Positions 37,240 to 47,344 are shown, counted from the first letter of the stretch. The stretch is 64,000 nt of DNA from Pseudomonas khorasanensis (GCF_014268505.2 NZ_JABWQP020000006.1:1-64000), one strand, 5' to 3'. The notes: generated by a model from the sequence alone, not told the origin. Numbers and translations are program-made.

Positions 37240-37806
37240 TCAGGTACGCGGCAATGTCACGCCACGCTGGCCCTGGTATTTGCCGCCGCGATCCTTGTAG
37301 GAAACCTCACATTCCTCGTCGGATTCGAGGAAGAGCATCTGTGCCACGCCTTCATTGGCGTAGATTTTCGCCGGCAGATTGGTGGTGTTGGAGAACTCCA
37401 GCGTCACGTGGCCTTCCCACTCGGGCTCGAGCGGGGTGACGTTGACGATAATGCCGCAACGGGCGTAGGTGCTTTTACCCAGGCAGATGGTCAGCACGTT
37501 GCGCGGAATACGGAAGTACTCGACGGTGCTGGCCAGGGCGAAGGAGTTCGGCGGGATGATGCAGACATCGCTGTGGATGTCGACGAAGCTGCCGGCGTCG
37601 AAGTTTTTCGGATCGACGATGGCCGAGTTGATGTTGGTGAACACTTTGAAATGGTTGGTGCAACGCACGTCGTAGCCGTAGCTCGACACGCCGTAGGAAA
37701 TCACCCGGCTGTCGTCGCTGCCGCGCACCTGGCGCTCGACGAACGGTTCGATCATGCCGTGTTCCTGCGCCATGCGGCGAATCCACTTGTCCGATTTGAT
37801 GCTCAT
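37240..37806 (-). CDS. dcd: dCTP deaminase
   Basis: 188 residues, exactly the usual size. Converts dCTP to dUTP for dTMP synthesis. Motifs: [41 protein letters not shown], and the active-site segment [26 protein letters not shown] (catalytic Glu in PLEPEWEG), then [10 protein letters not shown]. Start at [10 protein letters not shown]. The open frame upstream has no family match. Confidence 0.97.
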   Translation of the reverse strand: MSIKSDKWIRRMAQEHGMIEPFVERQVRGSDDSRVISYGVSSYGYDVRCTNHFKVFTNINSAIVDPKNFDAGSFVDIHSDVCIIPPNSFALASTVEYFRIPRNVLTICLGKSTYARCGIIVNVTPLEPEWEGHVTLEFSNTTNLPAKIYANEGVAQMLFLESDEECEVSYKDRGGKYQGQRGVTLPRT

Positions 37807-38161
37807 GGCGGGTTTGTCCTGAATAGCGAGGTGGAAAAATTCTGTCCGGCATCTTACCGGGCGCGTCGCCTCGTTCAAAGTGCGCAACGCAATTCTCGGC
37901 GAACACCCCGTATTTACGCGCTGTGGCGACGAACCGTCGCACCGTCGATCCCTAAAACACAGAAACCTTTGCAAGAAACATTGGCACGTTCCGGAAAAAC
38001 GGTTAAGGTGGCGTCACTGTGTTGCTTGTGTCACTGAGAATCTCTACACGATATGTTGAATTTCGATCCAACCATCTACAAGAATTTTTCCTGCTCTTTG
38101 CACTCAGTCTCGGCCAGGGTTCTTCCTGAGTCGCAGTTATCTTTGTTCAAGGAGTTACACC
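37807..38161. other. Divergent intergenic region dcd / cold-shock gene
   Basis: No gene seen. It must hold the dcd promoter on the left and a long leader for the cold-shock gene on the right (about 38030-38161), AT-richer and ending in AAGGAGTTACACC as a strong RBS. Cold-shock mRNAs usually have such long structured 5' leaders; the temperature response here is inferred. Confidence 0.55.
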
Positions 38162-38371
38162 ATGTCTAATCGCCAAACCGGTACCGTTAAGTGGTTCAAC
38201 GATGAAAAAGGCTTCGGCTTCATCACCCCACAATCCGGTGACGACCTGTTCGTTCACTTCAAAGCTATCCAATCCGACGGCTTCAAAAGCCTGAAAGAAG
38301 GCCAACAGGTTTCTTTCATCGCTACCCGCGGTCAGAAAGGCATGCAAGCTGAGGAAGTACAAGTTATCTAA
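38162..38371 (+). CDS. Cold-shock domain protein (CspA family)
   Basis: 69 residues, one OB-fold cold-shock domain. The RNA-binding motifs RNP1 (KGFGFI) and RNP2 (DLFVHF) are both intact: [29 protein letters not shown]. It acts as an RNA chaperone. Gene has its own strong terminator, so it is monocistronic. Confidence 0.97.
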   Translation: MSNRQTGTVKWFNDEKGFGFITPQSGDDLFVHFKAIQSDGFKSLKEGQQVSFIATRGQKGMQAEEVQVI

Positions 38372-38387
38372 CTTGTAGCTTCTTTAG

Positions 38388-38421
38388 AAAAAAGCCCCGC
38401 CCTCAAAAGCGGGGCTTTTTT
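38388..38421 (+). terminator. Rho-independent terminator of the cold-shock gene
   Basis: AAAAAGCCCCGC, then CTCAAAA, then GCGGGGCTTTTTT: a 7-bp GC stem extended by A/T pairs with a six-T tail, 17 bp after the stop. Confidence 0.95.
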
Positions 38422-38501
38422 GTGTCTGCGTGTTTTGTTCGCCCCTCTTTTTGCCTCCGCTCTATATGATCCGCGCCCCGGAATCACATGGAAGAAGCAG
38501 G

Positions 38502-39956
38502 ATGCAATTCATCTCTTGGAACACATTCAACGCACTGCTGTTGGCGTTCGCACCGTCTCTCAATGCAGAGACAAAATCTGATCACCCTACGGTGATCCTT
38601 GACATGAACCCTCGCGCGACCTATTTGGCGAAAGGGCCAGAAGTCAATGGCCACTCTTCGATGCAGCTTAGAGGAGCAGCACTCCTGACACTCTCTACCC
38701 CTCATGCTTGCGGGAGCAACGAGGTCTACCTGACCCCAGAATCATTGGGCATCCCAACCGAATCATTTCGCCGCGCACTCGGCGAAGTCCAAGACTTGAT
38801 CGACCAAAAAATCCCCCTGATTCTGACGCTCTCAGCTTGTGAGCGAAAACGCGCCTTCTTCGAAAAGGTACGCCCCTGCACTCCAGAGGAGTGCGCAGAC
38901 CTGACGAACCCTCTGGCAGACGACAAGCTTTATCTGGACGAGCACCTCAAGCCGATCGGCGAAGGCCTGGCGTTGTACTACCTGCAAATGCCAATGCCCT
39001 ATGACGAAGAAAAACAGGCGTGGCAAGCACAAATTTTTTACCGGGACACGCGAAGTCTACGCAGCGAGCATTACGTCGACAGAGAAGACTTCGCTTCAGC
39101 GAAACCCGTTCTGACATACAAAGCTTACTATCGAAACGGAAAACCCCGCCGGACCTACCAGAATGATGCTAACGGCCTGCGTCAGGGCGAGGCGCTGACG
39201 TATTCCGATCAAGGCGTCGTCATCAAGCGTGAAAACTACCTCAACAACCATCTCGACGGTTGGCAATTTATCTATCACGAAAATGGCAAAGTCGCTGAGT
39301 CTTATAATTGGCATCTGGGCAAGCACGTAGATGGCGAGTACCTCGAATACGACGAGAACGGGGCGCTGATCGGGCGCAGCAGCTATCGAAATGACGTTCT
39401 CCACGGCCCTGCCCTTGGATACCATCCGAATGGACAGATCAAGTACGAAACGGTTTTCATCAACGGCACATCTCAAGGACCGGATAATTCTTATTTTGAC
39501 AACGGAGCCATTAAGACTTTGCGCAACAACGTCGACGGAAAGCCAGATGGCTGGTTAACCACTCACTTCATCGACGGGACTGTCAAAGAGAAACAGTTTT
39601 ATAAGGACGGCGTTCAACGAAGCTATGAGCAATGGAATGAGCAAGGCAAGCAAACCTTGCAGTGGCAGTGGGATGAAAAGCATCGCCAACAGGGCGACTT
39701 CAAACAGTGGTATGCGACCGGCCAGCTCAAAGAACATCGAAAATACAAGAACGACAAGCTTCACGGAGCATCCGCGACATGGCACGAAAACGGTGGGATG
39801 GCTTCATTTACCGATTATATCGAGGGTGCCGCGCATGGCCCGATGCGCTTCTTCAGGAAAGACGGCAGCCTGAGCTACGAATGCCATTACCAGATGGGCA
39901 TCAAGCAGGGAGAATGTGTTTCGATTCCCACCAGCAAGACCAAAGCAGAAAGCTGA
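38502..39956 (+). CDS. Exported YwqK/MORN-2 repeat protein
   Basis: About 484 residues. A signal peptide (MQFISWNTFNALLLAFAPSL, then NAE) sets the start at 38502, with GAAGCAGG before it. From about residue 200 on there are some ten repeats of the MORN-2/YwqK type, e.g. YHPNGQIKYETVFINGTSQG, YDENGALIGRS, WHENGGMASFTDYIEGAAHG. Automated annotation often labels such proteins 'YwqK family antitoxin', but there is no partner toxin here and the protein is exported, so a surface or repeat-scaffold role is more likely. Lower GC than neighbours. Confidence 0.85.
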   Translation: MQFISWNTFNALLLAFAPSLNAETKSDHPTVILDMNPRATYLAKGPEVNGHSSMQLRGAALLTLSTPHACGSNEVYLTPESLGIPTESFRRALGEVQDLIDQKIPLILTLSACERKRAFFEKVRPCTPEECADLTNPLADDKLYLDEHLKPIGEGLALYYLQMPMPYDEEKQAWQAQIFYRDTRSLRSEHYVDREDFASAKPVLTYKAYYRNGKPRRTYQNDANGLRQGEALTYSDQGVVIKRENYLNNHLDGWQFIYHENGKVAESYNWHLGKHVDGEYLEYDENGALIGRSSYRNDVLHGPALGYHPNGQIKYETVFINGTSQGPDNSYFDNGAIKTLRNNVDGKPDGWLTTHFIDGTVKEKQFYKDGVQRSYEQWNEQGKQTLQWQWDEKHRQQGDFKQWYATGQLKEHRKYKNDKLHGASATWHENGGMASFTDYIEGAAHGPMRFFRKDGSLSYECHYQMGIKQGECVSIPTSKTKAES

Positions 39957-39961
39957 CAATG

Positions 39962-39992
39962 AAGCCCCGCAATCACGGGGCTTTCTCCTTTG
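39962..39992. terminator. Terminator between convergent genes
   Basis: AAGCCCCG and CGGGGCTT around CAATCA with a T-rich tail, just after the MORN-repeat gene and before the end of the convergent DUF481 gene. Confidence 0.85.
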
Positions 39993-40004
39993 TATCAGTA
40001 GGCC

Positions 40005-41012
40005 TTACCAAGCCACGCCAAACCCTGCGGTGTAACGGGTCTTGTTCAAATCCGCATCGTTGGTGCCGCTAATAATGTCGCGCTCCGCCTTGAGATTGAG
40101 CGAGGCCCAGTCCGTAACCTTGTAGCGCAAGCCCAGCTCCGCATCCAGCGCGTAGTCCGCAACACCCGACAACGGCTTGCCGACTTCACCGTTGGTGAAG
40201 AACTCGACCTTCTTGCCGATCAGGTAGCGGTTGTAATCCCACTTCATGGCAACGGAATAGAAATTGTCCTTGCTGCCATCGCGATATTCGTAATCGGTGC
40301 GGTTGAGCAAGGAGCCCAGCGAGAATGCGCCCAGCTCGTCATCCCAGAACTGGTAGCCCGGACCGGTACCTACCACACGCTGACGCGAAAGCTCCTCGAC
40401 GTGGTCGCGTTTGTAATTCAAACGGCCCTGCCAGAACCACTGGTCTGTCAGGAAGCGGTCGAGGGAGTATTCGGCGCGCCAGTTGTTGGTGGTGGTTTCT
40501 GTATCCTGGACTTCGCGGTTGTACTCGCCCTCGGCAGTGTGACGCCAGCGGCCATGACGCGCCGAGGTCTTGAAGCCCACGTCGTAGTCATCGGTATCTT
40601 TCTCTGCCCGCTGATAATCCAGCGCCAGATCGACATTGCCCTTCCACACCAGGTCGGTGACGATCGGCTTGGGCTTGAGAATCTGTTGAATGCTCGCCAG
40701 CTCGACCGTTTTCGGCGCATCGCCGTTGGCCAGCGTGACCTTGCCATCGTCCGCCGCCGTCAGCGACTTGGACACTTCACCGGTGTAGGCGTCCTGCTTG
40801 ACCAGCAATTGCTGATCACTGTCCAGCGTCTTGACCTCTTTCCAGTCAATGCTGACCGCACCGGCGTATTTGGTCTGAATCAACAGCTTGCCGCCGTCGA
40901 ACACAGTGATCGTCCCGCTCAACTTGTCACCGTTTTTCAACCAGACGGTGTCGGCAAGCAAGGGCGTGGACGCGCTGAAAACAGCAAGGCACAACAGGGT
41001 TCTGGGGAACAT
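40005..41012 (-). CDS. DUF481 outer-membrane beta-barrel protein (YdiY-like)
   Basis: 335 residues. Signal peptide MFPRTLLCLAVFSASTPLLA, then a small N-terminal domain with DTVWLKNGDKLSGTI. Then alternating beta strands with aromatic ends (VDLALDYQRAEKDTDDYDVGFKTSAR; FWQGRLNYKRDHVEELSR; YTAGFGVAW as C-terminal outer-membrane signature ending in Trp). It fits DUF481/YdiY putative salt-induced outer-membrane proteins. Function unknown. Confidence 0.87.
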   Translation of the reverse strand: MFPRTLLCLAVFSASTPLLADTVWLKNGDKLSGTITVFDGGKLLIQTKYAGAVSIDWKEVKTLDSDQQLLVKQDAYTGEVSKSLTAADDGKVTLANGDAPKTVELASIQQILKPKPIVTDLVWKGNVDLALDYQRAEKDTDDYDVGFKTSARHGRWRHTAEGEYNREVQDTETTTNNWRAEYSLDRFLTDQWFWQGRLNYKRDHVEELSRQRVVGTGPGYQFWDDELGAFSLGSLLNRTDYEYRDGSKDNFYSVAMKWDYNRYLIGKKVEFFTNGEVGKPLSGVADYALDAELGLRYKVTDWASLNLKAERDIISGTNDADLNKTRYTAGFGVAW

Positions 41013-41176
41013 AAGTAGATCGACGACTCAGAGTGGCGAAAAAAGTCGGCATTATCCGTAGGATTCAGGCCATGACAAGGACTGACCGGACTATTTCAAT
41101 TGAGTTCATTTCTCAACTGCGCCGCCAGCGATTACCCTTGTTAACCTCAACACGCCCACGCTCAGGAACCGCGTAC

Positions 41177-41530
41177 GTGAAAGACCCACTCGACAGCGTT
41201 GAGAACGACGCGCAAATCCGACGCACGGCGCTCTACTCGACGCTCGCCCAAGTACCTGAAGGGAAGGTCGTCAGTTACGGTCAGCTAGCCGAACTGGCCG
41301 GATTGGGCCGCGCCGCCCGCTGGGTCGGCCGCACCCTGAGCCAATTGCCCGGTGACACCAAGTTACCTTGGCACCGCGTGCTGGGCGCTGGCGGGCGAAT
41401 CAGCTTGCCCGTGGGCAGCCCCTCCGGCGATGAACAGCGCGCCCGATTGCGCATGGAAGGCATTACCGTCCTGAACAATCGTGTGGATATTCGGCGCCAT
41501 GGCTGGCGTCCGGTAGAGCACAGCGGTTAG
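41177..41530 (+). CDS. Alkyltransferase-like protein (ATL, MGMT-related)
   Basis: About 117 residues from a GTG start (VKDPLDSVE), the length of ATL proteins; longer frames start upstream at ATG 41072 and cannot be excluded. VSYGQLAELAGLGRAARWVGRTL is the DNA-binding helix-turn-helix with the Arg finger. The active-site motif is PWHRVLGAGG, with Trp in place of the alkyl-acceptor Cys of PCHRV, so it should bind O6-alkylguanine and flag it for nucleotide excision repair instead of removing the alkyl group. E. coli Atl has the same substitution. Confidence 0.87.
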   Translation: MKDPLDSVENDAQIRRTALYSTLAQVPEGKVVSYGQLAELAGLGRAARWVGRTLSQLPGDTKLPWHRVLGAGGRISLPVGSPSGDEQRARLRMEGITVLNNRVDIRRHGWRPVEHSG

Positions 41531-41573
41531 AGTGCGCGCTTTGTTTTCGCAATTTTGAGGCAGACTTCAGCCC

Positions 41574-43133
41574 ATGCCCCGTAAAACCTGGCGCGCCGCG
41601 CTCGCCGCCTATGCCAGTCCTTCGACGCTCGTGCTGTTGTTGCTCGGTTTTGCCGCCGGCCTGCCGTACATGCTGGTGTTCTCAACGCTGTCCGTGTGGT
41701 TGCGTGAAGCGGGCGTTGCCCGCGAAACCATCGGCTACGCCAGCCTGATCGGTCTGGCCTACGCGTTCAAATGGGTCTGGTCACCACTGCTCGACCAATG
41801 GCGCCTGCCCTTGCTCGGCAAGCTTGGCCGTCGCCGTTCCTGGCTGGTGCTCTCGCAGACGCTGGTCATTCTCGGGCTGATCGGGATGGGTTTCTGCGAC
41901 CCGCAAAAGCATTTGTCCTGGCTGATCGCCATTGCCGTCGTCGTCGCTTTCGCTTCTGCCACCCAGGACATTGCGGTAGACGCCTATCGCCTGGAAATCG
42001 CCGACGACAGTCGCCAGGCCGCCCTCGCCGCCAGTTACATGTCCGGCTATCGCGTTGCCGCCCTGCTTGCCACCGCTGGCGCACTGTTTTTCGCGGAAGG
42101 CTTCGGCTCCACCGGTTTCAACTATAAACACGCGGCCTGGACCGGCACTTATGTGCTGTTCGGCGCATTGATGGTGCCGGCGCTGCTGACCACGATCTTC
42201 ATGCGTGAGCCGCCCGTGCCGCTGCGCACGCAATTACAGGCCGGGCGCTACACGTTCATGCATCAACTGATGTCGGTGTTCGTGCTGATCGTGCTGCTGG
42301 TGTCAGTGCCGGCGATGTTTACGCAGCTCTACAACACCGATTTCGCGGGCGTGCTGTTTGGTGACATGAGCCCGCTCGACCTGCTACTCGAAGACCGCGC
42401 CTTCCTGCGCGCCATCCTCTATACACTGCTGACCGGCCTGTGCCTGTCAGCCATGGGACGGCGCGGGCTGGCGCCGGTCCTCACGCCGATCAATGATTTC
42501 ATTCTGCGCTACCGCTGGCAGGCACTATTGCTGCTGGGCCTGATCGCCACGTATCGGATGTCGGATACGGTGATGGGCGTCATGGCCAACGTGTTCTATA
42601 TCGATCAGGGTTTCACCAAGGATCAGATTGCCAGTGTCAGCAAGATCTTTGGCCTGATCATGACCCTTCTGGGCGCCGGCATGGGCGGCCTGCTGATCGT
42701 GCGTTTCGGCATCCTGCCGATTCTGTTCATCGGCGGCGTCTCGTCGGCCGCCACCAACCTGCTGTTCGTGATGCTTGCCGACATGGGCCCGAACCTGCAA
42801 ATGCTGGTCGTGACCATTTCCCTCGACAATTTCAGTTCAGGTCTGGCCACATCGGCATTCGTCGCCTACCTGTCGAGCCTGACCAACCTGAAGTTCTCGG
42901 CGACGCAATATGCCCTGCTCAGTTCGATCATGCTGCTGCTGCCGCGCCTGATGGGCGGCTATTCCGGCGTACTGGTCGAGAAGTTCGGCTATCACAGTTT
43001 CTTCCTGATTACTGCGCTGCTCGGCGTGCCGACGCTCGTATTGATTGCCGTGCACTGGTTTCAGGAGCGCCGCCGCGAAGGCCCGACGCCAGCGGACGAG
43101 CCCGCACCGACGCCAATCCCGGAAGAATTGTAG
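41574..43133 (+). CDS. ampG: AmpG-family muropeptide permease
   Basis: 519 residues, major facilitator superfamily, about 12-14 membrane segments. Imports anhydromuropeptides from the periplasm for cell-wall recycling, and in Pseudomonas affects AmpC induction. Family signatures: the N-terminal GFAAGLPYMLVFSTLSVWLREAGV and KWVWSPLLDQWRLPLLGKLGRRRSW, and the loop SATQDIAVDAYRLE. Second half LSSLTNLKFSATQYALLSS is also typical. It starts 44 bp after the ATL gene. Confidence 0.95.
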   Translation: MPRKTWRAALAAYASPSTLVLLLLGFAAGLPYMLVFSTLSVWLREAGVARETIGYASLIGLAYAFKWVWSPLLDQWRLPLLGKLGRRRSWLVLSQTLVILGLIGMGFCDPQKHLSWLIAIAVVVAFASATQDIAVDAYRLEIADDSRQAALAASYMSGYRVAALLATAGALFFAEGFGSTGFNYKHAAWTGTYVLFGALMVPALLTTIFMREPPVPLRTQLQAGRYTFMHQLMSVFVLIVLLVSVPAMFTQLYNTDFAGVLFGDMSPLDLLLEDRAFLRAILYTLLTGLCLSAMGRRGLAPVLTPINDFILRYRWQALLLLGLIATYRMSDTVMGVMANVFYIDQGFTKDQIASVSKIFGLIMTLLGAGMGGLLIVRFGILPILFIGGVSSAATNLLFVMLADMGPNLQMLVVTISLDNFSSGLATSAFVAYLSSLTNLKFSATQYALLSSIMLLLPRLMGGYSGVLVEKFGYHSFFLITALLGVPTLVLIAVHWFQERRREGPTPADEPAPTPIPEEL

Positions 43134-43262
43134 GACGCTTCGCCAATGGCGGGAGCAATCCCGCCGCTGGACCTCGCCGCTGGCCACACTTCTGTACGTC
43201 AGCAAAACTCGCCGGTACACTGCTCCGTCATTTCCAGTCAAAGCAACCGACAACGGCCAACC

Positions 43263-44978
43263 ATGCGCACCAGTCAATTTTTGCTCGCCACACAGAAAGA
43301 AACGCCTTCCGATGCGGTCGTGATCAGCCACCAGCTGATGCTGCGTGCCGGCATGATCCGCAAGCTGGCCTCGGGCCTGTACACCTGGCTGCCGATGGGC
43401 CTGCGTGTGATGCGCAAGGTTGAAGCCATCGTTCGCGAAGAAATGAACGCTGCCGGCTCTCTGGAAGTGCTGATGCCGAGCACCCAACCGGCCGAGCTGT
43501 GGCAGGAATCGGGGCGCTGGGAAGAATACGGCCCTGAGCTGCTGCGCATCAAAGACCGCCACGGTCGCGACTTCTGCGCGGGCCCGACCCATGAAGAAGT
43601 GATTACCGATCTGATGCGCAACGAATTGAGCAGCTACAAGCAGCTGCCAATCAACCTGTACCAGATCCAGACCAAATTCCGTGACGAAATCCGCCCACGC
43701 TTCGGTTTGATGCGCGGCCGCGAATTCATCATGAAGGACGCCTACTCGTTTCACGCTGATCAGGCTTCGCTGCAGGTCACCTATGACCGCATGCATCAGG
43801 CCTACTGCAACGTATTCACCCGTCTGGGATTGAAATTCCGTCCGGTTGAAGCCGACAACGGTTCGATCGGCGGCGCCGGCTCCCACGAGTTCCACGTATT
43901 GGCCGAATCGGGCGAAGACGACATCGTGTTCAGCAACGGTTCCGACTACGCGGCGAACATCGAAAAAGCCGAAGCCGTGCCACGGGAAACGTCCCGTCCG
44001 GCTCCGACCGAAGAGCTGCGCCTGGTCGACACCCCAGACACCAAGACCATCGCGGCGCTGGTGGAAAAATTCAGTCTGCCGATTGAAAAGACCATCAAGA
44101 CGCTGATCGTCCACGCGGAAGAAGAAGGCAAGCTGATTGCCCTGATCATCCGTGGCGACCACGAACTGAACGAAATCAAGGCTGCCAACCAGCCAGGCGT
44201 GGCCAGCCCGCTGGTCATGGCGTCCGATGCCGAACTGCGCGACGCGATCGGCGCCGGCGCGGGCTCCCTTGGGCCGCTGAACCTGCCGCTGCCGATCATT
44301 ATTGATCGCTCGGTCGAGTTCATGAGCGACTTCGGTATCGGCGCGAACATCGACGACAAGCACTACTTCGGCGTGAACTGGGAGCGCGATCTGCCGGTTC
44401 CGACCGTTGCAGACCTGCGTAACGTGGTCGCCGGCGACCCTAGCCCGGACGGCAAAGGCACGCTGGAAATCAAGCGCGGCATCGAAGTCGGTCACATCTT
44501 CCAGCTGGGCAACAAGTACAGCAAGGCGATGAAGTGCGAAGTGCTGGGCGAGAACGGCAAGCCTGTGACCCTGGAAATGGGTTGCTACGGCATCGGCGTG
44601 TCCCGCGTGGTGGCTGCGGCCATCGAGCAGAACAACGACGAAAACGGCATCATCTGGAGCGACACGCTGGCGCCATTCCAGATCGCACTGGTACCGCTGC
44701 GCTATGAAACCGAGCAGGTGCGCGAAGCCACCGACAAGTTGTACGCCGAACTGACGGCGGCCGGCTTCGAAGTGCTGCTGGACGATCGCGACAAGAAAAC
44801 CAGCCCGGGCATCAAGTTCGCGGACATGGAGCTGATCGGCATTCCACACCGGATCGTGGTCAGCGACCGCGGTCTCGCCGAAGGCAACCTGGAATACAAG
44901 AGCCGTACCGAAGGCGAGGCGCAAGCGCTGCCGGTGGCCGATGTTGTGTCCTTCCTTCAGGCCCGTATCCGCCGCTGA
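43263..44978 (+). CDS. proS: Prolyl-tRNA synthetase
   Basis: 571 residues, bacterial ProS type. Class II motif 1 includes [22 protein letters not shown], motif 2 [26 protein letters not shown], and motif 3 [19 protein letters not shown]. An inserted YbaK-like editing domain (about residues 220-405, [29 protein letters not shown]) clears Ala-tRNAPro. The start at [15 protein letters not shown] is the conserved N-terminus; the open frame upstream is not coding. Confidence 0.98.
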   Translation: MRTSQFLLATQKETPSDAVVISHQLMLRAGMIRKLASGLYTWLPMGLRVMRKVEAIVREEMNAAGSLEVLMPSTQPAELWQESGRWEEYGPELLRIKDRHGRDFCAGPTHEEVITDLMRNELSSYKQLPINLYQIQTKFRDEIRPRFGLMRGREFIMKDAYSFHADQASLQVTYDRMHQAYCNVFTRLGLKFRPVEADNGSIGGAGSHEFHVLAESGEDDIVFSNGSDYAANIEKAEAVPRETSRPAPTEELRLVDTPDTKTIAALVEKFSLPIEKTIKTLIVHAEEEGKLIALIIRGDHELNEIKAANQPGVASPLVMASDAELRDAIGAGAGSLGPLNLPLPIIIDRSVEFMSDFGIGANIDDKHYFGVNWERDLPVPTVADLRNVVAGDPSPDGKGTLEIKRGIEVGHIFQLGNKYSKAMKCEVLGENGKPVTLEMGCYGIGVSRVVAAAIEQNNDENGIIWSDTLAPFQIALVPLRYETEQVREATDKLYAELTAAGFEVLLDDRDKKTSPGIKFADMELIGIPHRIVVSDRGLAEGNLEYKSRTEGEAQALPVADVVSFLQARIRR

Positions 44979-44994
44979 AACCAGTAGAGACGTC

Positions 44995-45948
44995 ATGTTC
45001 AAGCGAAACACCTTAGGCCTCGGCGCCGCCGCCCTGTGCGGCGCCCTGCTGGTCAGCGGCTGCGCCAACCACATGTCGCAACGCAGCGAGCACGAAGAGC
45101 GGGTCGAGCGAAAACTGCTCGACCACAGCCTGCAGATTGATGTCGGCGAGCCCAAGGTGCTTGAGCTGCCGCAGCGGCGCGTGAAGATCAACGAGCAGAA
45201 GACTTTCGAAGTCACCGAGTTCGAAGTCACCCGCCGGTACGACCGCTACACGCCTTATCAACCCTGGCGCGAGGTCTACGAGATTCCGCTGGGTGCGGTG
45301 GCCGTGGTTGGTGGCGTCGGCGCCAACGTGGTCAACGTTTTCGCCCTTGGCAATCTGCCAGACAGCGTCACCAGGGATTGGCTGAGCTACGGTTTCGCCG
45401 GGCTCAACCCGTTCATGAACGTGCAGTCCAATGGTCGCGCGCAGCAAAATCTGGCCGGGATCGATGAAGTCCAGCGCGACAAGCGCACGGAGTATTCGAG
45501 CCTGCCATGGAGCGAGCGGCCAGTGCAGGTCAAGGCCGGCAAGCAAACCTTCGACATGACCACGGACCGTAACGGCGTGCTGCGCCTGAATCTTCTGGAC
45601 AGTCCGTTCGCCGAAAATGACCTCAATCATGTCGGCAGACTGCAAATCAGCGTGGAAGATGCCAAGGACGATGTGCATTCCGACTCGACACTGATGCTCA
45701 GCGGTAACTTGCGCGGCAAGTTGCTGGAGGCTCACGGGCTGATTTACGACGACCTGGAAGATGACGAGGTGAGCCAGTGGGTGCACCGGGTCAAACGCCT
45801 GTCGGAGCTGGGCCTGGAAGAAGAAGCCAGCGAACTGGAACAGAGCCTGATTGAACTCACGCGCAACGATCCCGAGTTGCAGGCCGAGTTTCTCAAGTCG
45901 TTGACCAAGGATGCAGGTCGGTTGGTGGCGGATCCGGGACCGAATTAA
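44995..45948 (+). CDS. Conserved lipoprotein of unknown function
   Basis: 317 residues. Lipobox LLVSGCANH (Cys23). After it a charged region (SEHEERVERKLLDHSLQ), a central part with YRYTPYQPWREVYEIPLG, and one hydrophobic helix-like stretch (AVAVVGGVGANVVNVFAL). The C-terminus is helical and acidic (LGLEEEASELEQSLIELTRNDPELQAEFLKSL). No domain that I recognise. It follows proS by 16 bp and may be co-transcribed. Confidence 0.75.
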   Translation: MFKRNTLGLGAAALCGALLVSGCANHMSQRSEHEERVERKLLDHSLQIDVGEPKVLELPQRRVKINEQKTFEVTEFEVTRRYDRYTPYQPWREVYEIPLGAVAVVGGVGANVVNVFALGNLPDSVTRDWLSYGFAGLNPFMNVQSNGRAQQNLAGIDEVQRDKRTEYSSLPWSERPVQVKAGKQTFDMTTDRNGVLRLNLLDSPFAENDLNHVGRLQISVEDAKDDVHSDSTLMLSGNLRGKLLEAHGLIYDDLEDDEVSQWVHRVKRLSELGLEEEASELEQSLIELTRNDPELQAEFLKSLTKDAGRLVADPGPN

Positions 45949-45953
45949 AAAGC

Positions 45954-46020
45954 TTCGCGAGCAGGCTCGCTCCCACAAGGGAAATGCATTCCAAATTGTG
46001 GGAGCGAGCCTGCTCGCGAA
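45954..46020. repeat. REP doublet, outward orientation
   Basis: TTCGCGAGCAGGCTCGCTCC, spacer, GTGGGAGCGAGCCTGCTCGC; 67 bp, between convergent lipoprotein and dinB. Confidence 0.88.
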
Positions 46021-46044
46021 GAGGTCCTGAAAAACGCCACGTAG

Positions 46045-47106
46045 CTACCGCTCAAACAACTCCATCTGCTCAAACCCACCGCGCAGATCCTCAAGCCGCA
46101 CCCCCACTCCCAACAACCGCACCGGTTTGCCGCCGCGATTGAACGCCTGCGTCAGCATCAACTGATAGCTGCCCAAATCCCGCCCAGCCCCTGCCTGTTC
46201 GAGGGTCGTCTGGGTAAAGTCGTGAAACTTCACTTTGACGAATGGCTTGCCCGGCCGGTAGCTGCTGTCGATTCGGGCCATGCGGGTTTTGAGGGTTTCC
46301 AGCAGCTCAGGCAATTTATCCAGACAGCTGCGTAAATCCGGCAGATCCGTGTCGTAGGTATTTTCGACACTGATCGACTGACGTCGGCTGTCGTTGTGCA
46401 CCAGCCGGTCATCAATCCCACGGGCCAGATTCCACAATCGCTCGCCAAAACTTCCGAATTCGCGCACCAGCGCCAGCCTGCCCCACTCACGCAGATGCTG
46501 GCAGTCGACAATGCCCAGCTTGCCGAGCTTGTCAGCAGTGACCTTGCCGACACCGTGCAATTTGCTCACGGGCAAACCGCTGACGAAGTCTTCGACCTGA
46601 TCCGGGGTGATCACAAACAAGCCGTTGGGTTTCTTCCAGTCACTGGCAATCTTTGCCAGAAACTTGTTTGGCGCCACGCCTGCGGACACGGTGATGTGCA
46701 ACTGGTTGGAAACGCGACGACGAATGTCCTGAGCGATGCGCGTGGCGCTGCCGCCGAAATGAGCGCTGTCCGACACATCCAGATAGGCCTCGTCCAGCGA
46801 CAGTGGCTCGATCAGGTCGGTGTAATCGGCAAATATCGTGTGAATTTCTTTTGAGGCTTCGCGGTAGGCGTCCATGCGCGGCTTAACGATAGTCAGGTCC
46901 GGGCACAGCTTCAGCGCATGCCCCGAAGACATCGCCGAGCGAACGCCGTAAGCCCGGGCTTCATAATTGCAGGTCGCGATCACGCCACGCCGGTCCGCCG
47001 AACCGCCCACCGCCAATGGCTTGCCGGCCAGACGCGGGTCATCGCGCATTTCAATGGCGGCGTAGAAACAATCGCAGTCGACGTGGATGATTTTTCGCTG
47101 AGTCAT
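46045..47106 (-). CDS. dinB: DNA polymerase IV
   Basis: 353 residues, Y-family translesion polymerase. Catalytic acids: Asp10 and Asp12 region in VDCDCFYAAIEMRDDP, and Asp105/Glu106 in PLSLDEAYLDVS. Further marks are GVAPNKFLAKIASDWKKPNG and the helix-hairpin-helix LHGVGKVTADKLGKLGI. C-terminal little-finger domain and a beta-clamp-type tail (GGFEQMELFER). In E. coli it is SOS-induced; no strong LexA box is evident in the short upstream part that I could read. Confidence 0.96.
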   Translation of the reverse strand: MTQRKIIHVDCDCFYAAIEMRDDPRLAGKPLAVGGSADRRGVIATCNYEARAYGVRSAMSSGHALKLCPDLTIVKPRMDAYREASKEIHTIFADYTDLIEPLSLDEAYLDVSDSAHFGGSATRIAQDIRRRVSNQLHITVSAGVAPNKFLAKIASDWKKPNGLFVITPDQVEDFVSGLPVSKLHGVGKVTADKLGKLGIVDCQHLREWGRLALVREFGSFGERLWNLARGIDDRLVHNDSRRQSISVENTYDTDLPDLRSCLDKLPELLETLKTRMARIDSSYRPGKPFVKVKFHDFTQTTLEQAGAGRDLGSYQLMLTQAFNRGGKPVRLLGVGVRLEDLRGGFEQMELFER

Positions 47107-47344
47107 GTCAGAAAAGTAAACGTGGCGAACCGGATCGTCAGTATCTCACTGGCACCTGTATATAGCACCAGTGGTCTGAATGTTCTTTCCGACCGGTAGG
47201 AAAAAGCGCCTGAATTTATTTTCTCAATCGAACGTCACCTGCCAATAGAGCTGGAAGCCTTGCCCCGCCTGCCTTGCGGCGCGACGCAAGCATCACCAAT
47301 AACGCTAAGCGATTGAAGCCCAACGGTTTTATCTGAATTGAGGG

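Noticed and set aside
38502..39956. YwqK protein as half of a toxin-antitoxin pair
   Set aside because: No small gene is adjacent on the same strand, and the product has a signal peptide.
42837..45230. Very long minus-strand open frame (about 797 codons) opposite ampG and proS
   Set aside because: Antisense to two well-supported genes, crosses their boundary, and has no family-like segments.
47107..47344. Possible small gene or prophage attachment site next to the tRNA genes
   Set aside because: No integrase, no partial tRNA 3' copy other than the full second tRNA, and no frame with a good RBS.
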